DNA from: Mastigocoleus sp. MO_188.B34
GTDB lineage: Bacteria > Cyanobacteriota > Cyanobacteriia > Cyanobacteriales > Nostocaceae
Assembly (NCBI RefSeq): GCF_030065675.1
Contig: NZ_JASJDK010000045.1
Coordinates: forward strand, 1 to 61,009
Length of the DNA: 61,009 bases
Direction of reading: 5' to 3'
Of the stretch, positions 9,938-19,907 are shown piece after piece; position 1 is the first letter of the stretch, and each line of letters starts with the position of its first letter. The notes under the pieces are model-generated. The model was not told where the DNA came from and made no database searches. It was given only the letters and a program-made list of their open reading frames with translations. Position numbers and translations under genes: made by a program.

Positions 9938-10858
9938 ATGGGCGCAAATAAGCAATTACAAACAATTTCTGGTTTACAGCTTTGGAGATGGCGGAAAGCA
10001 GCAATTAGTGCTGCGATCACTGCTGATGTTCCAGTTGTTGAAATTGATTGGTTGCTTCAAGAGATCACTGATTTAGATAAATTAGCGCTCCGTTTGGGGA
10101 ATTTTAAAAATAAGCATCAAATTCAGTCGCAGCTCAATTTAGAGGATTTAGAGCAACTTTGGCAAAAACGAATTAAAGAGCGTTTGCCAGTGCAGTATAT
10201 TGCTGGAGCTACACCTTGGCGCAAGTTTAACATCGCCGTGTCTCCAGCAGTATTAATTCCCCGACCAGAAACAGAATGTTTGATTGATTTAGCTGTAAAT
10301 GCTACTTTACAATCCTCCCAACTGCAAAAGGGTAATTGGGCAGATTTAGGAACTGGAAGTGGAGCGATTGCTTTAGGGTTAGCTGATACTTTTACCGAAG
10401 CAACAATTCATGCTGTTGATTATTCCATGGCAGCATTAGAAATTGCACAAAAAAATGCCATTAATGCGGGCTTGACCAAGCAAATAAACTTTTATCAAGG
10501 TTATTGGTGGGAACCACTAAAAAAATTCTCTGGAGAATTTAGTGGTATGGTATCAAACCCACCATATATCCCCAAAGATACGATTGCTGAATTACAACCA
10601 GAAGTTGCGATACACGAACCCCATTTAGCTTTAGATGGTGGTGATTCTGGATTGGATTGTATTTTTCACCTGGCTAAAACTGCCCCTACTTATTTAAAAC
10701 CTGGTGGAGTATGGTTAGTCGAAATGATGGCAGGACAGGCAGATGCAGTTCGAGAAATACTTATTTCTCAAGGTGAATATGAAAATATTCAAATTCATAC
10801 TGATTTATCTGGGATTGAACGCTTTGCTGTTGCTTATAAAAAGCAGATTTACCGATAA
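9938..10858 (+). CDS. prmC: Peptide chain release factor N5-glutamine methyltransferase PrmC
   Basis: Methylates the glutamine of the GGQ motif in release factors RF1 and RF2, using SAM. The 306-residue protein has the PrmC N-terminal helical domain, the PVQYIAGATPW and LIPRPETE linker motifs, the SAM-binding DLGTGSG at about residues 136-142, and the catalytic NPPY at 207-210. A TTG two codons upstream (9932) is also possible; the ATG at 9938 is preferred. Directly downstream of tic22. prfC, another termination factor, lies in the same window at 22,253. Confidence 0.95.
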   Translation: MGANKQLQTISGLQLWRWRKAAISAAITADVPVVEIDWLLQEITDLDKLALRLGNFKNKHQIQSQLNLEDLEQLWQKRIKERLPVQYIAGATPWRKFNIAVSPAVLIPRPETECLIDLAVNATLQSSQLQKGNWADLGTGSGAIALGLADTFTEATIHAVDYSMAALEIAQKNAINAGLTKQINFYQGYWWEPLKKFSGEFSGMVSNPPYIPKDTIAELQPEVAIHEPHLALDGGDSGLDCIFHLAKTAPTYLKPGGVWLVEMMAGQADAVREILISQGEYENIQIHTDLSGIERFAVAYKKQIYR

Positions 10859-10899
10859 TGAATTTATAAATAAAAAATATAGTTTGTAAACATAAAATA

Positions 10900-11125
10900 T
10901 ATAGCAATCCTAAATCATTCATGTTAGTCGCATCAAAGATGTTTGCACGTCTCTTGCTGTTAGCGGTAGCGTGACTTTAGTCATACACGTAGTGCGTCCA
11001 AACGCGTAAGCGTACCGTAGGTAAAAATGAATATTGTAGACACGCGACAGAGGATGTGGGGTTGGCGTTAATATTTGTCGAGTTACCGGATTTATCCGTT
11101 AAAAAAATCAAATATGATTGCTATA
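10900..11125. mobile_element. MITE-like element, 226-bp copy
   Basis: Inverted termini TATAGCAATCCTAAATCATT and AATCAAATATGATTGCTATA enclose about 185 bases with no coding capacity. The interior contains ATGAATATTGTAGACACGCG, shared in diverged form with the copy at 38,648. It fills most of the 417-base gap between prmC and tsaC. No transposase is present, so any mobility would need an enzyme acting from elsewhere. Confidence 0.7.
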
Positions 11126-11275
11126 GATTGCTGTACTATGCTCCTTTCTTGCTGATTCTTATGATTTAACATCTAGGAATTATCTATTAAATAATTAGAA
11201 AATTAATATATTAGAATAATAAACACTTATTTATTTCCTTGAGATTATATTCTCATAATTTTTATATTGATAAAT

Positions 11276-11866
11276 ATGCCTTTAGTTTCTCTTGATTTAC
11301 TTGTCTCTGGTATTCGCTCTGGTCAGTTAGCTAGTTTCCCAACAGACACCGTACCAGCATTGGCAGCACTCCCAAGTTCTTCATCACTAATCTTTAATGC
11401 AAAACAGCGTAATCTTAAAAAACCTTTGATTTTGATGGCTGCAAATATTTCTCAGCTTTGGGATTATGTAAGTGCTGATTGCGATCTAGAAAGTTGGCAT
11501 CATGTCACACAAAAATACTGGCCTGGAGCATTGACTTTAGTTGTTCCAGCATCAAAAAAAATACCAGTATCTCTCAATCCTACAGATCCGAGTACAATTG
11601 GCATCCGAGTTCCAGATAGTGAAATTGCCCGGAAAATTATTGCACAAACTGGACCCTTAGCAACCACTAGCGCAAATTTATCAGGTCAACCGCCTTTGCG
11701 AAAAATGGCTGAAATTGCAGCAAAATTTCCTCAAGCACTTGCTTTATCTCCAGAGGAAATACCACTTCAATCAGAGATGGGTACAGGTCAGCCCTCTACA
11801 GTAGCAAAATGGGATGGGAAAAATTGGAAAATCTTACGCCAGGGATCTGTGATTTTAGATATATAA
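11276..11866 (+). CDS. tsaC: L-threonylcarbamoyladenylate synthase (YrdC/Sua5 family)
   Basis: Makes threonylcarbamoyl-AMP from threonine, bicarbonate and ATP, the first step of t6A tRNA modification. The 196-residue YrdC domain shows FPTDTVPALA near residue 21, the K-x-R...KKPL nucleotide-binding motif at about 43-51, PGALTLV, the TTSANLSGQPP motif, and the terminal ILRQGS. The TsaD partner is encoded at 3946. A TTG at 11,267 is an alternative start; the ATG at 11,276 is preferred. The family also includes RNA-binding relatives, but the motifs are complete. Confidence 0.9.
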   Translation: MPLVSLDLLVSGIRSGQLASFPTDTVPALAALPSSSSLIFNAKQRNLKKPLILMAANISQLWDYVSADCDLESWHHVTQKYWPGALTLVVPASKKIPVSLNPTDPSTIGIRVPDSEIARKIIAQTGPLATTSANLSGQPPLRKMAEIAAKFPQALALSPEEIPLQSEMGTGQPSTVAKWDGKNWKILRQGSVILDI

Positions 11867-12113
11867 GTATTTTTATATTTTTAGTATTATTTATTCGACT
11901 TTATTATTTCATCTGAGTAGAATTAACCTATCAATCTGGAATTAAAACTGGAATTAAAATTTCGGTCGCAACTGACTATAATTAAATAGCCTTGATAGAA
12001 AAAGCTCCACTAAAAAGTGCCTGTATTTTTAATATCTACAGTTTTTAATATTTATGCTTTCTATTTCAAGACTGAAAAGAATAATCATTTAATTCATTAA
12101 TAGTTATTGGGTT

Positions 12114-13091
12114 ATGTGTTGGAATAACTGGATATATTTACTTATAGGATTAATTTTTGGCTTGGGTATTAGTAAACTCATTCAAAATTTAAATAATCAG
12201 AAAACTTCTCAGGATCACAATTTATCTAATTCCAAAGATTTATTGGCTAAATCAACAATAAATAATGCAGATGAATATAATGAACTTGCCTATCAAATGG
12301 CTCAAGAAATGAGCGAATTTAAGGGTGGGTTTTTGGCTCGAGTTACCCATGAGTTGCGATCGCCTCTCAATGGATTAATAGGTTTGCATCAACTTATTTT
12401 AGAAGACCTATGTGAAAGCCCATCGGAAGAGCGAGAGTTTATTTCTCAGGCTCACGAACGGGCTCTAATATTATTAAAACTCCTTGACGAAATCCTGAAA
12501 GTTGCCAGAGCGGATTATGGTGCAAATAAACTAGATATACAACCAGTTTCCATCAGTAAGTTATTTCAAGAAGTTTATGAACTAAATTACATGCTGGCAG
12601 CAAATCGTAATTTTCCCTTCATCGTTACATCACCGCAACCAGAAATTTATGCTTCTGCAGATAAAAGCTGGTTGCGTCAAGTTTTGAATAACTTAGTTTC
12701 AAATACGATCGCTCATATGGAGGAAGGTAAGATTTATCTTTCTGCTGCAAAATCCAATAACAGCAGCATGATACACGTATGGTTAGATGTACCAAATCAT
12801 GCATTACTGGATCGGGAGCCAATAGAATTAATTTCATCTGTTAAACAACAGTCTCAAGTTACTAACATTTCAGAACTCAAGGTAATGACCATCAACGAAA
12901 ACGATGGGAGAACTTCCCCGGGAATGAAATTACTTCTGAATCAGAATTTACTGGAAACTATGAATGGCAAATTAGAAGTTATATCTTTACCTGAAAATCA
13001 TCAAGAAGTAGATACTTCAACAAGAATTCAGATATCTATCCCCCGAGCGAATTCTGGAGTTGAACCTCTAGAAGCTGAGTCGGAAAATTAG
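12114..13091 (+). CDS. Membrane-anchored HisKA protein with degenerate ATPase domain
   Basis: A 325-residue protein with an N-terminal transmembrane helix (about 5-25), a HisKA dimerisation domain with the phosphate-accepting H box RVTHELRSPLNG (His79), and a HATPase-like domain from about 140. The N box is present (QVLNNLVSNTIAH), but the glycine motifs are not: the G1 site reads VWLDVPNHALLD instead of D-x-G-x-G, and G2 reads SPGMKLLL instead of GxGLGL. It is therefore either a weak kinase or a pseudokinase that scaffolds or takes phosphate from another kinase. No response regulator is adjacent. Its 3' end overlaps the convergent GNAT gene by 56 bases. Confidence 0.75.
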   Translation: MCWNNWIYLLIGLIFGLGISKLIQNLNNQKTSQDHNLSNSKDLLAKSTINNADEYNELAYQMAQEMSEFKGGFLARVTHELRSPLNGLIGLHQLILEDLCESPSEEREFISQAHERALILLKLLDEILKVARADYGANKLDIQPVSISKLFQEVYELNYMLAANRNFPFIVTSPQPEIYASADKSWLRQVLNNLVSNTIAHMEEGKIYLSAAKSNNSSMIHVWLDVPNHALLDREPIELISSVKQQSQVTNISELKVMTINENDGRTSPGMKLLLNQNLLETMNGKLEVISLPENHQEVDTSTRIQISIPRANSGVEPLEAESEN

Positions 13092-13512
13092 CTTGGTCTG
13101 TATTCTGATAAAGCACCATTGTAGTTGTAGAATTTTGCTGAAAACCTATTTTTTCGTAGAAGTTTTGCTGATGAGTAGTCATTAAATATACTCTTTCTAC
13201 TTTTCTGATGTGAGGATGACTCAGAACAGTTTCTACTAACTTACTTCCTAAACCAATACCACGATATTCTGGGTGAACCACAACATCCCAGATTGTAGCT
13301 CGGTAAATTCCGTCGCTAGTTGCTCTAGCAGCACCGATCATTCTTGCTCGGTCCCATACGCTAATCACTGGCTGACTATTAGCAATTGCAGTACTCAGAT
13401 CGCTAATACTTCGATTTTCTGCCCAGAAAGCTGCAAGATTAAATAATTGTTGCAGTTGCACGAGGTCAATATCAGATTTGCGATCGCTAAAGCGAATCTG
13501 AGTAGATTTCAT
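13036..13512 (-). CDS. GNAT family N-acetyltransferase (paralogue)
   Basis: A 158-residue acetyltransferase with motif A VVVHPEYRGIGLG (R-x-x-G-x-G at residues 84-89) and the same AARATSD...[10 protein letters not shown] core as the gene at 7377. The two are clear paralogues of the plastid-type GNAT group. The N-terminal extension seen in the first copy is missing here. The frame continues seven codons upstream to 13,533, but the ATG at 13,512 (MKSTQIRF) fits the family start better. The last codons overlap the end of the convergent histidine kinase gene. Confidence 0.82.
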   Translation of the reverse strand: MKSTQIRFSDRKSDIDLVQLQQLFNLAAFWAENRSISDLSTAIANSQPVISVWDRARMIGAARATSDGIYRATIWDVVVHPEYRGIGLGSKLVETVLSHPHIRKVERVYLMTTHQQNFYEKIGFQQNSTTTMVLYQNTDQANFPTQLLEVQLQNSLGG

Positions 13513-13626
13513 ATCAAATCCTTTTATGAGCACTTTCAGCGAGAACTATATAGTACTTATCTAAATATATCTTTAAAAAATTTAAAACTAATTAAAATTA
13601 AAATTAAAACTCAAGAAAATCTATAT

Positions 13627-14043
13627 TTAGTCACAAATCCACTTCCATAAAGGATGATTTGAGCCTTGTTTGCGAATGCGCCAAACTCTGTCTTCCAAAA
13701 GCTTTTTTTCCTCAGAGGAAAGACCAAATAAGATATTACGACTTTGCCAGATCAAAACTGCAAGCATCATTCCAATGCTAAAAGCTAATCCTAAGGCTGC
13801 AAATGGATGTGATATGAGTCCATATCTAACTGCAGCAAATGTAAAATATTCTTTCCACAGTACAATTTCCATACGTAAACTCCACAGACAAATAGGTACT
13901 ATTGTTAGCCAGACAATCACAATTAATAACCATCTGCTGTAGACAGTTAGTTCGTATAAACGTTGAACTTGTCGCTTAAATGTAGGATCGGAATTGAGAA
14001 TTTCATCACTATCTATTGAGTTTTGTTTAGGCTGCTGTTCCAT
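13627..14043 (-). CDS. Conserved membrane protein of unknown function
   Basis: A 138-residue protein not recognised beyond its topology. It has a hydrophilic N-terminus (about 1-35), two hydrophobic segments (about 37-57, WLLIVIVWLTIVPICLWSL, and 80-103, HPFAALGLAFSIGMMLAVLIW), and a basic C-terminal tail with LSSEEKKLLEDRVWRIRKQG. The ATG is preceded by GGAGAG-like sequence on the minus strand. The look is that of small cyanobacterial integral membrane proteins; no function is proposed. Confidence 0.65.
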   Translation of the reverse strand: MEQQPKQNSIDSDEILNSDPTFKRQVQRLYELTVYSRWLLIVIVWLTIVPICLWSLRMEIVLWKEYFTFAAVRYGLISHPFAALGLAFSIGMMLAVLIWQSRNILFGLSSEEKKLLEDRVWRIRKQGSNHPLWKWICD

Positions 14044-14562
14044 ATCTATAAAGGAGAGAAGAAAATTATGCTTGGGCTAGGATCTCAAACCAGAATGTGA
14101 GGAACAAATTTATAATTGCTTTGCTTTATCAATGTTAATTCTCACAAATTTTAATTTGCCAACCCTTTCTGCTCCATAAAGTATTAATAAGCCTAGTACC
14201 GCTGCACAGAAGTCAACAAGTATTGTATTATCTAGCTCTTAGAATTTATAAATGCTTGTTTCATTTTTGCTGACCTGTACTAGACCGATTCCTTTCTCTT
14301 TTATCCAAAGATATTCTGTATTTATTATGATTGTGAAAAAAAATTTAAAGATAAACTTATTTGCTTTTATCCCCGACTTATAAAAATAATTCCAAGTGGC
14401 TAAATCCCAATTTATAAGTAAACCGGGATATAACTGCATGCTCATTCATTGAAACATGTTATCTGTGGTTTAATTTTAGTTTAGTCTTATGGATAAAAGC
14501 ATTATTTTGAACCTCCTAATACTCCCAGCTAATATCTAAATACTGCGAATAAAAGATTAAGC
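14044..14562. other. AT-rich intergenic region
   Basis: 519 AT-rich bases between the membrane protein gene and the 3' end of secF. An open frame on the minus strand (14,239-14,445) has no protein-like composition. No clear terminator for secF was recognised. Confidence 0.45.
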
Positions 14563-15516
14563 TCAAGCATCAACAGATTGATTACTTTCTAGAATAGGTT
14601 CTTGTTGATAACGTTCCCGCCACCAGGTTAAGAGAGTACTAGCAATGAAAATACTAGAATAAGCTCCCATCGCGAACCCAATAATTAATGCTAAAGAAAA
14701 ATTTCTCAGAGTTTCGCCACCAAAGAGAAAAATGGCAAACAAAGGCAGTAATGTTGTTAGTGTAGTATTTACAGATCTGGGTAAAGTCTGATTAACAGCA
14801 TCATCTACGATTTCTGTAATTGGACGCCCAGAATCATTTTTCAGTGTTTCGCGGATTCGGTCATAAATCACTACGGTATCGTTGACCGAGAAGCCCGTAA
14901 TTGTTAACAATGCAACAATAAATAAGCTATCTAATTCTATACCTCCAACCAATCCTAAAATCGAAAAAATCCCAACTGTAATCAAGATATCGTGAAATAT
15001 TGCGACAATTGCAAATACAGCATAATCTAGCTGGAATCTAAAGGATAGGTAAATTACAATACCAGTAAAAGCTGCCAACAGAGCTTTAATCCCAGAAGAA
15101 AATAATTGTCGCCCTAAAGTTGGACCCACAGTATCTATTTGTGTTTTCTTGGGGTCAAATTCACCAATTTTTTCACTTAAAGCAGCTTGTAATTTGCTCC
15201 GTTCTTCAACATTCAGAGTTTTACTTCGAATTAAGACACCATTTTTACCACTAATTTGAATACTGCTATTTGCGAGTCCTTGTTCTTTTGCAACTTCCCT
15301 AACGACAGCGATATCAACAGCTTGTTTGCAATTCTCGGGTTTACTGCAGTCTCGTTCTACCTGTAACCTAGTACCACCAACAAAATCTAAGCCGGGACGT
15401 AAGGGATAACCAATTTGCTGCCAAGAAATGACCATTGACATCACACCGGCAATAATAATGACAGCAGAAATAACCCACCAAAGTGGTCGCGATTTATTTA
15501 TACTAATTTTCATCAA
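14563..15516 (-). CDS. secF: Protein translocase subunit SecF
   Basis: A 317-residue RND-type membrane protein. With SecD it drives late steps of Sec export using the proton gradient. The sequence shows the first transmembrane helix (about 12-31), the periplasmic P1 domain opening with [15 protein letters not shown], and five further helices, including the conserved [14 protein letters not shown] segment. Its start overlaps the secD stop by four bases (ATGA type), so translation is coupled. pdhB-secD-secF in this order is a recurring cyanobacterial arrangement. Confidence 0.96.
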   Translation of the reverse strand: MMKISINKSRPLWWVISAVIIIAGVMSMVISWQQIGYPLRPGLDFVGGTRLQVERDCSKPENCKQAVDIAVVREVAKEQGLANSSIQISGKNGVLIRSKTLNVEERSKLQAALSEKIGEFDPKKTQIDTVGPTLGRQLFSSGIKALLAAFTGIVIYLSFRFQLDYAVFAIVAIFHDILITVGIFSILGLVGGIELDSLFIVALLTITGFSVNDTVVIYDRIRETLKNDSGRPITEIVDDAVNQTLPRSVNTTLTTLLPLFAIFLFGGETLRNFSLALIIGFAMGAYSSIFIASTLLTWWRERYQQEPILESNQSVDA

Positions 15517-16931
15517 GCTACCTCTGCCTTTTTCGAACTAGGAATGTTGGGACAAAATATTTCCGGTTTCCGTAATGAAGGTATGGTAATTGCCAAGAAC
15601 ATTAATGTCCGAGAACAAGTAACCGCTGTAAACATACTGACTAATACACCGATCGCCAGGGTAAGAGCAAAACCTTTAACAAAACCTGCACCCAAAACAA
15701 ACAGCGCCAAACAAGCAATTAGTGTAGTAACATTACTATCTAAAATACTGGAGAATGCTCGATAAAAACCAGATTCAACAGAACGATACAGACTTTTACC
15801 CGAACGCAGTTCTTCCCGAGTACGCTCAAAAATCAAAACATTAGCATCTACTGCCATCCCTATACTAAGGATAAAACCAGCAATCCCTGGTAGTGTAAGA
15901 GTTACACCTAATAAAGCAAAACAAGCCCAAGTAAGTAAAGCGTAAATAATTAAAGCAATATTAGCAATCAGTCCTGGTAGTCTGTAGTAGAGAACCATAA
16001 ATACTAAGACTAAAGCTAAACCACTTAAACCGGCAAATATACTACTTCTAATGCTATCTTGCCCTAAAGTAGCGCCAACAGTACGATTTTCGACTATTTC
16101 AATTGGTAAAGGTAATGAACCACCGCGCAATTGCAGTGCTAATTCTTTTGCCGAGTTAGAATCGAAGCTACCAGAAATTTGAGCACTACCTCCAGTAATT
16201 CCAGTATCCCTATATTCGGACCCAACACTGGGCGCGCTAATTAATCGATCATCAAGGAAAATTCCGAGTCTGGTAGAGTTTTGTGCTGCTTCCCGACTGA
16301 GGTCAGCGAATAATTGACCTCCCCTATTATTAAATCTGATTGCAACAGCCCAAGCACCACCAGCACGAAGTGGTTCTTCGATCGCATCTGTTAAATATTC
16401 ACCGGTTAATTCGGTTTTCTCAAACAGTTTTTCTTGCTCTTCAAGAATTTGCTTTTGTTTCTCAGCAATTTTGGCTTGATTCGCTTCAATTGCGGCTGTG
16501 TCTTCTTTTTTTTGCAAATCTTGTTGTTTAGTTAGTAGTTCTCTTAGTTCTTCCTGTCTAACGGTTAAAAGTCTGATTTTTTCCGGATTCTCACGTCGAA
16601 ATTCGAGTTGTGCTGTGGTACCTAGAACTCTTTCTGCAGATTTGGGGTCATCGACTCCGGGTAATTGAATCAAGATTTGGTTATTACCGACAGACTGAAT
16701 TACCGGTTCGGAAACACCAAGACCATTGACTCGATTTCCCAGAACTGTTTGAACTGCTTCCAAATCCTGTTCGCTAACCTGTGTGATTTTCTCAGTAGTC
16801 TTGACCTGAATTGTTAACTGCGAACCACCTCGTAAGTCTAATCCAAGGGGTACATTAAAATTTACGAGTACCGCAATAGCGGCAAAGACTAGTACAAAAA
16901 TTAAAATTAATAGCGGTTTTTGTCTTTGCAT
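15513..16931 (-). CDS. secD: Protein translocase subunit SecD
   Basis: A 472-residue partner of SecF. Its N-terminal helix (about 8-27) is followed by the [15 protein letters not shown] start of the periplasmic region. A large periplasmic domain follows, including a charged coiled stretch around 125-170 ([20 protein letters not shown]-like). The C-terminal six-helix bundle begins near residue 295 and contains the conserved [20 protein letters not shown] motif. The length is typical for cyanobacteria, shorter than E. coli SecD. It overlaps secF by four bases and lies 355 bases downstream of pdhB. Confidence 0.96.
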   Translation of the reverse strand: MQRQKPLLILIFVLVFAAIAVLVNFNVPLGLDLRGGSQLTIQVKTTEKITQVSEQDLEAVQTVLGNRVNGLGVSEPVIQSVGNNQILIQLPGVDDPKSAERVLGTTAQLEFRRENPEKIRLLTVRQEELRELLTKQQDLQKKEDTAAIEANQAKIAEKQKQILEEQEKLFEKTELTGEYLTDAIEEPLRAGGAWAVAIRFNNRGGQLFADLSREAAQNSTRLGIFLDDRLISAPSVGSEYRDTGITGGSAQISGSFDSNSAKELALQLRGGSLPLPIEIVENRTVGATLGQDSIRSSIFAGLSGLALVLVFMVLYYRLPGLIANIALIIYALLTWACFALLGVTLTLPGIAGFILSIGMAVDANVLIFERTREELRSGKSLYRSVESGFYRAFSSILDSNVTTLIACLALFVLGAGFVKGFALTLAIGVLVSMFTAVTCSRTLMFLAITIPSLRKPEIFCPNIPSSKKAEVA

Positions 16932-17286
16932 ACCTTCAATTTTGTAACAAAGGTTATCATAGCTTTCTCAAAATAAGAGTTGGGATTGGCATAACAATAT
17001 ATCCTGGCGGAATTAAGCATAGCAATCCTTTCAGGTTTAACGGGTTTAGTTTTGCCCGTTGAAATTTGGGGATGGGGAATTGTGCTAGCACCTAGATGGT
17101 GTCCCACTCTCTTAACTGGTAGTGTATCTCAGACATACGTAGCATGTTAGCGTCCCAATACACCCAAATATCCATGGCACAATGTAGAAATTAGGAATTA
17201 GGGGTCAGGAATTAGAAATAAAACTATTAATAGTCTTATTTTATACTTGGTTATAGTCACCAATCCCCTGCCGTTAGTCCCCAAAT
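16932..17286. other. Intergenic region between pdhB and secD with short repeats
   Basis: 355 bases. The part near 17,185-17,280 contains AATTAGGAATTAGGGG-like and CCAATCCCCTGCC-like segments of the short tandem repeat type common in filamentous cyanobacteria. The promoter for secDF probably lies between 16,932 and 17,150. Confidence 0.5.
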
Positions 17287-18270
17287 TTAAACGCGCAAAG
17301 CTACCATTTTTTCTACCGCTTCTACGATTTGTTCTGGTTGTACGATTGTCAATCTTTCCAAAGTACCGTTATAAGGAGTAGGAATATCTTGGGAAGAAAG
17401 TCTTACAACTGGTGCATCCAATTCATCAAAAAAGCGTTCGTTAATAGAGGCAATTAATTCAGCACCAATACCACCAGTTCGCATGCACTCTTCAACGATA
17501 ATAACTCGATGGGTTTTACGGATAGAATTGCCAATAGTTTCTAGGTCCAAAGGTTTAAGGGATATCAAATCAATAATTTCTGGGTCGTAGCCTTGTTTTT
17601 CTAGAGTTTTCAATGCTTGTAGGGTATGATGCCTCATGCGGGAGTAAGTCAAAATAGTAACATCTTTACCCGGTCTAACTATTTCTGCTTTATCTAATGG
17701 CAACCAATACTCTTCCGTTGGTAGTTCTTCTTTAAGGTTATAAAGTAATACATGTTCGAAAAATAACACTGGATTATCATCGCGGATCGCAGACTTTAAT
17801 AAACCCTTAGCATTATAAGGCGTAGAACAAGCAACAATTTTCAATCCAGGTACTGCTTGGAAGTAAGCCTCAAGACGTTGAGAATGTTCTGCTCCTAGTT
17901 GTCTTCCTACACCACCAGGACCACGAATTACCATGGGAATTTTAAAGTTTCCCCCAGATGTATAACGTAGCATTCCAGCATTATTGGCAATTTGGTTAAA
18001 TGCTAGAAGCAAGAAACCCATATTCATACCTTCAATTATCGGTCGCAGACCATTGATGGCTGCTCCCACAGCCAAGCCAGTAAAACTATTTTCAGCAATG
18101 GGTGTATCTAAAACCCTCAGTTCCCCATACTTTTTATAAAGATCCTTGGTTACTTTATAAGAACCACCATAATGTCCAACATCTTCACCAAGAACGAAGA
18201 CTGTTGGATCGTGAGCCATTTCCTCATCAATAGCTTCTCGCAGAGCATTAAAGAATATAGTTTGAGCCAT
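17287..18270 (-). CDS. pdhB: Pyruvate dehydrogenase E1 component, beta subunit
   Basis: A 327-residue subunit of the thiamine-diphosphate-dependent E1 enzyme, which decarboxylates pyruvate as the first step to acetyl-CoA. The sequence shows the N-terminal pyrimidine-binding domain with [19 protein letters not shown] and [17 protein letters not shown], the [15 protein letters not shown] segment, and the C-terminal transketolase domain with DLISLKPLD and [10 protein letters not shown]. The length matches the plastid/cyanobacterial PdhB type. The alpha subunit is not in the window. Upstream of secD and secF on the same strand. Confidence 0.95.
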   Translation of the reverse strand: MAQTIFFNALREAIDEEMAHDPTVFVLGEDVGHYGGSYKVTKDLYKKYGELRVLDTPIAENSFTGLAVGAAINGLRPIIEGMNMGFLLLAFNQIANNAGMLRYTSGGNFKIPMVIRGPGGVGRQLGAEHSQRLEAYFQAVPGLKIVACSTPYNAKGLLKSAIRDDNPVLFFEHVLLYNLKEELPTEEYWLPLDKAEIVRPGKDVTILTYSRMRHHTLQALKTLEKQGYDPEIIDLISLKPLDLETIGNSIRKTHRVIIVEECMRTGGIGAELIASINERFFDELDAPVVRLSSQDIPTPYNGTLERLTIVQPEQIVEAVEKMVALRV

Positions 18271-19095
18271 GAGATCTTTTATTTACCCTATAGTTTTAGA
18301 ATCTTATCGTGCATCTGCTGAAAATATCGTCAGCGATATGTCTTTATACAGACAACGAAGGTTGAAAATACCAGTAGTAACCTGCTGTTGTTAGCACATC
18401 AAACAAGCTTTAATGATGTTAGCTTAGTTGAAGAAACTCCAATTGCACTATCGTTCTATTTTAGAAAGAGAATGGAGGATAAATTACATCTTGGTGTTTC
18501 AAGGTTGTCGTAGGACTTACTGAACGAAAAATTTATCACAAAATTTGCACTGCTGTTAAGTATGCAAGTAGTTCTATTTGTAACATAGTTGTAAATCTGA
18601 GCAATGTATCTAAAATTTCCCATACTCAGACTTAAAACAAATTTGGTAAAAATGCTCTACTTTACACTTTCTGAAGTTTTAATCATACAGTTAAGTTAAG
18701 AGTTACTGTAAGAATACTGTTAAAATTTCGAACTCGAAAAAATTACTTCATCAAAAGTAGTTCATAGTAAACAAATCTTTTCACTAGTTATTTATCTTAT
18801 CAATTACACCTGCCCCATTAATTAATTTTTGATTTTTATTTCTTGCAGTGCATTGGAAACATCATTAATAACAGTTAATTACATTCTAATATCAAAAAAA
18901 AATAGACGCTAAAAAACGTCTATCTTACTTACCAAGCAGATAAATAAGTAATCTCTAAGATTCTATTTATACTGCTTGATCTATTTTTACTTTTCTCAAT
19001 ACTTAAAATTGTTCAGACATGCTTAATGGGAAGCAAACATTACAAACTGAAATTATATATAGATAAAATCAGTTCGAAGCACTAAAAAATTAAGA
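18271..19095. other. Intergenic region between the XRE gene and pdhB
   Basis: 825 bases. It contains the strong minus-strand terminator at 18,894-18,923 serving the XRE regulator, then about 620 bases of pdhB upstream DNA without a recognisable gene. The long distance suggests a long pdhB leader or distal regulatory sites. Confidence 0.55.
18894..18923 (-). terminator. Rho-independent terminator of the XRE regulator
   Basis: Read on the minus strand, a perfect 7-bp stem ATAGACG/CGTCTAT is followed directly by a run of eight or nine T. It lies about 170 bases beyond the stop codon of the XRE gene. Confidence 0.85.
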
Positions 19096-19413
19096 CTAAA
19101 TATTTGGAGTATAAATGGGTGAATCACTCATCTGACTAATAGCCGGAGACTGACTTACACCGTTTTCTGGATACCTCCTCGGTCTACCAGGCTTACGCTT
19201 ATGTCTTTGATTTATAGACTTTTCACTTGCCGTTGCCAACTCTTCTGGCGTGCATTTAAACAGACGTATCGCTTCCAAATACTTCTTAGGTGTCATGGTT
19301 GGTTCAGTACGTCCTGCTTCCCAATTGCGAACACTAGTTTCGCTTATTGCAAGCCTGAAGGCTACTTCAGTCCGGCTAAGACCCGCCCGTTCTCTCAGGA
19401 CTTGCATATCCAT
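19096..19413 (-). CDS. XRE-family transcriptional regulator with C-terminal AT-hook
   Basis: A 105-residue DNA-binding protein. Residues 4-58 form an XRE/Cro-type helix-turn-helix (LRERAGLSRTEVAFRLAISE with recognition helix SETSVRNWEAGR). Residues 72-80, KRKPGRPRR, are a canonical AT-hook core that binds the minor groove of AT-rich DNA. The tail (81-105) is serine- and proline-rich and looks disordered. The combination suggests a regulator that recognises an operator and also grips nearby AT-rich DNA. Targets are unknown. A direct repeat just upstream (19,466-19,493) is a candidate site for autoregulation. GGGAGCAATTAGGT precedes the ATG. Confidence 0.85.
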   Translation of the reverse strand: MDMQVLRERAGLSRTEVAFRLAISETSVRNWEAGRTEPTMTPKKYLEAIRLFKCTPEELATASEKSINQRHKRKPGRPRRYPENGVSQSPAISQMSDSPIYTPNI

Positions 19414-19907
19414 ACCTAATTGCTCCCTCTTTATTACAACAGAATTGGCTTATTAAATCGGTCATTCAATCGACAAAAATAGTCAATCGACAATTTTTTT
19501 TTAACTATATTATTTTATAAGCCATCAGTGTACTTCCTGGCAAATTTATTGCGGATTATACCGAAAACTTCATAGTAATTTTAAAAATCATCTTTGTAGA
19601 TAATAGTATTTTCACAGTGGCAATAAAAAAATAGACATTTCTCATTTATGATTACTCATCAGTAATTTATAAAAGATATGGATAAAAGACATGGAGAAAA
19701 TAACATCCTATAGTCCGGTGAATATGAATTTATCGATCCCCTATCTATATAAACAAGTTCAATCTCTCGATTCGCCACCATACAAGTTATAATTTGCGGC
19801 TTCTAACCCAACTTACTTGGATCGCTCGTCAAATTAAACCTGTTACAGCTGCACTCGAGAGATTGATAATTTAAAATTATTACTTTTTAGTTGTACTTAT
19901 CCTGGAT
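19414..19907. other. Intergenic region between hemB and the XRE gene
   Basis: 494 bases holding the XRE gene's promoter and the paired TCAATCGACAA repeat, plus the hemB 3' flank. No gene recognised. Confidence 0.5.
19466..19493 (-). promoter_or_regulatory. Paired direct repeat upstream of the XRE gene (candidate operator)
   Basis: The 11-mer TCAATCGACAA occurs twice, at 19,466-19,476 and 19,483-19,493, spaced 17 bases start to start, 53 bases upstream of the regulator's ATG. The position overlaps the expected promoter, and an oligo-T tract follows. An operator role is an inference. Confidence 0.45.

Noticed and set aside
14239-14445. 68-codon frame on the minus strand
   Set aside because: The composition is what AT-rich noncoding DNA gives (Ile, Phe, Lys, Tyr rich), without signal, domain or ribosome binding site.
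17020-17040. ATAGCAATCC-like sequence as a fourth MITE end
   Set aside because: Only the first ten bases match and no partner terminus follows within several hundred bases.
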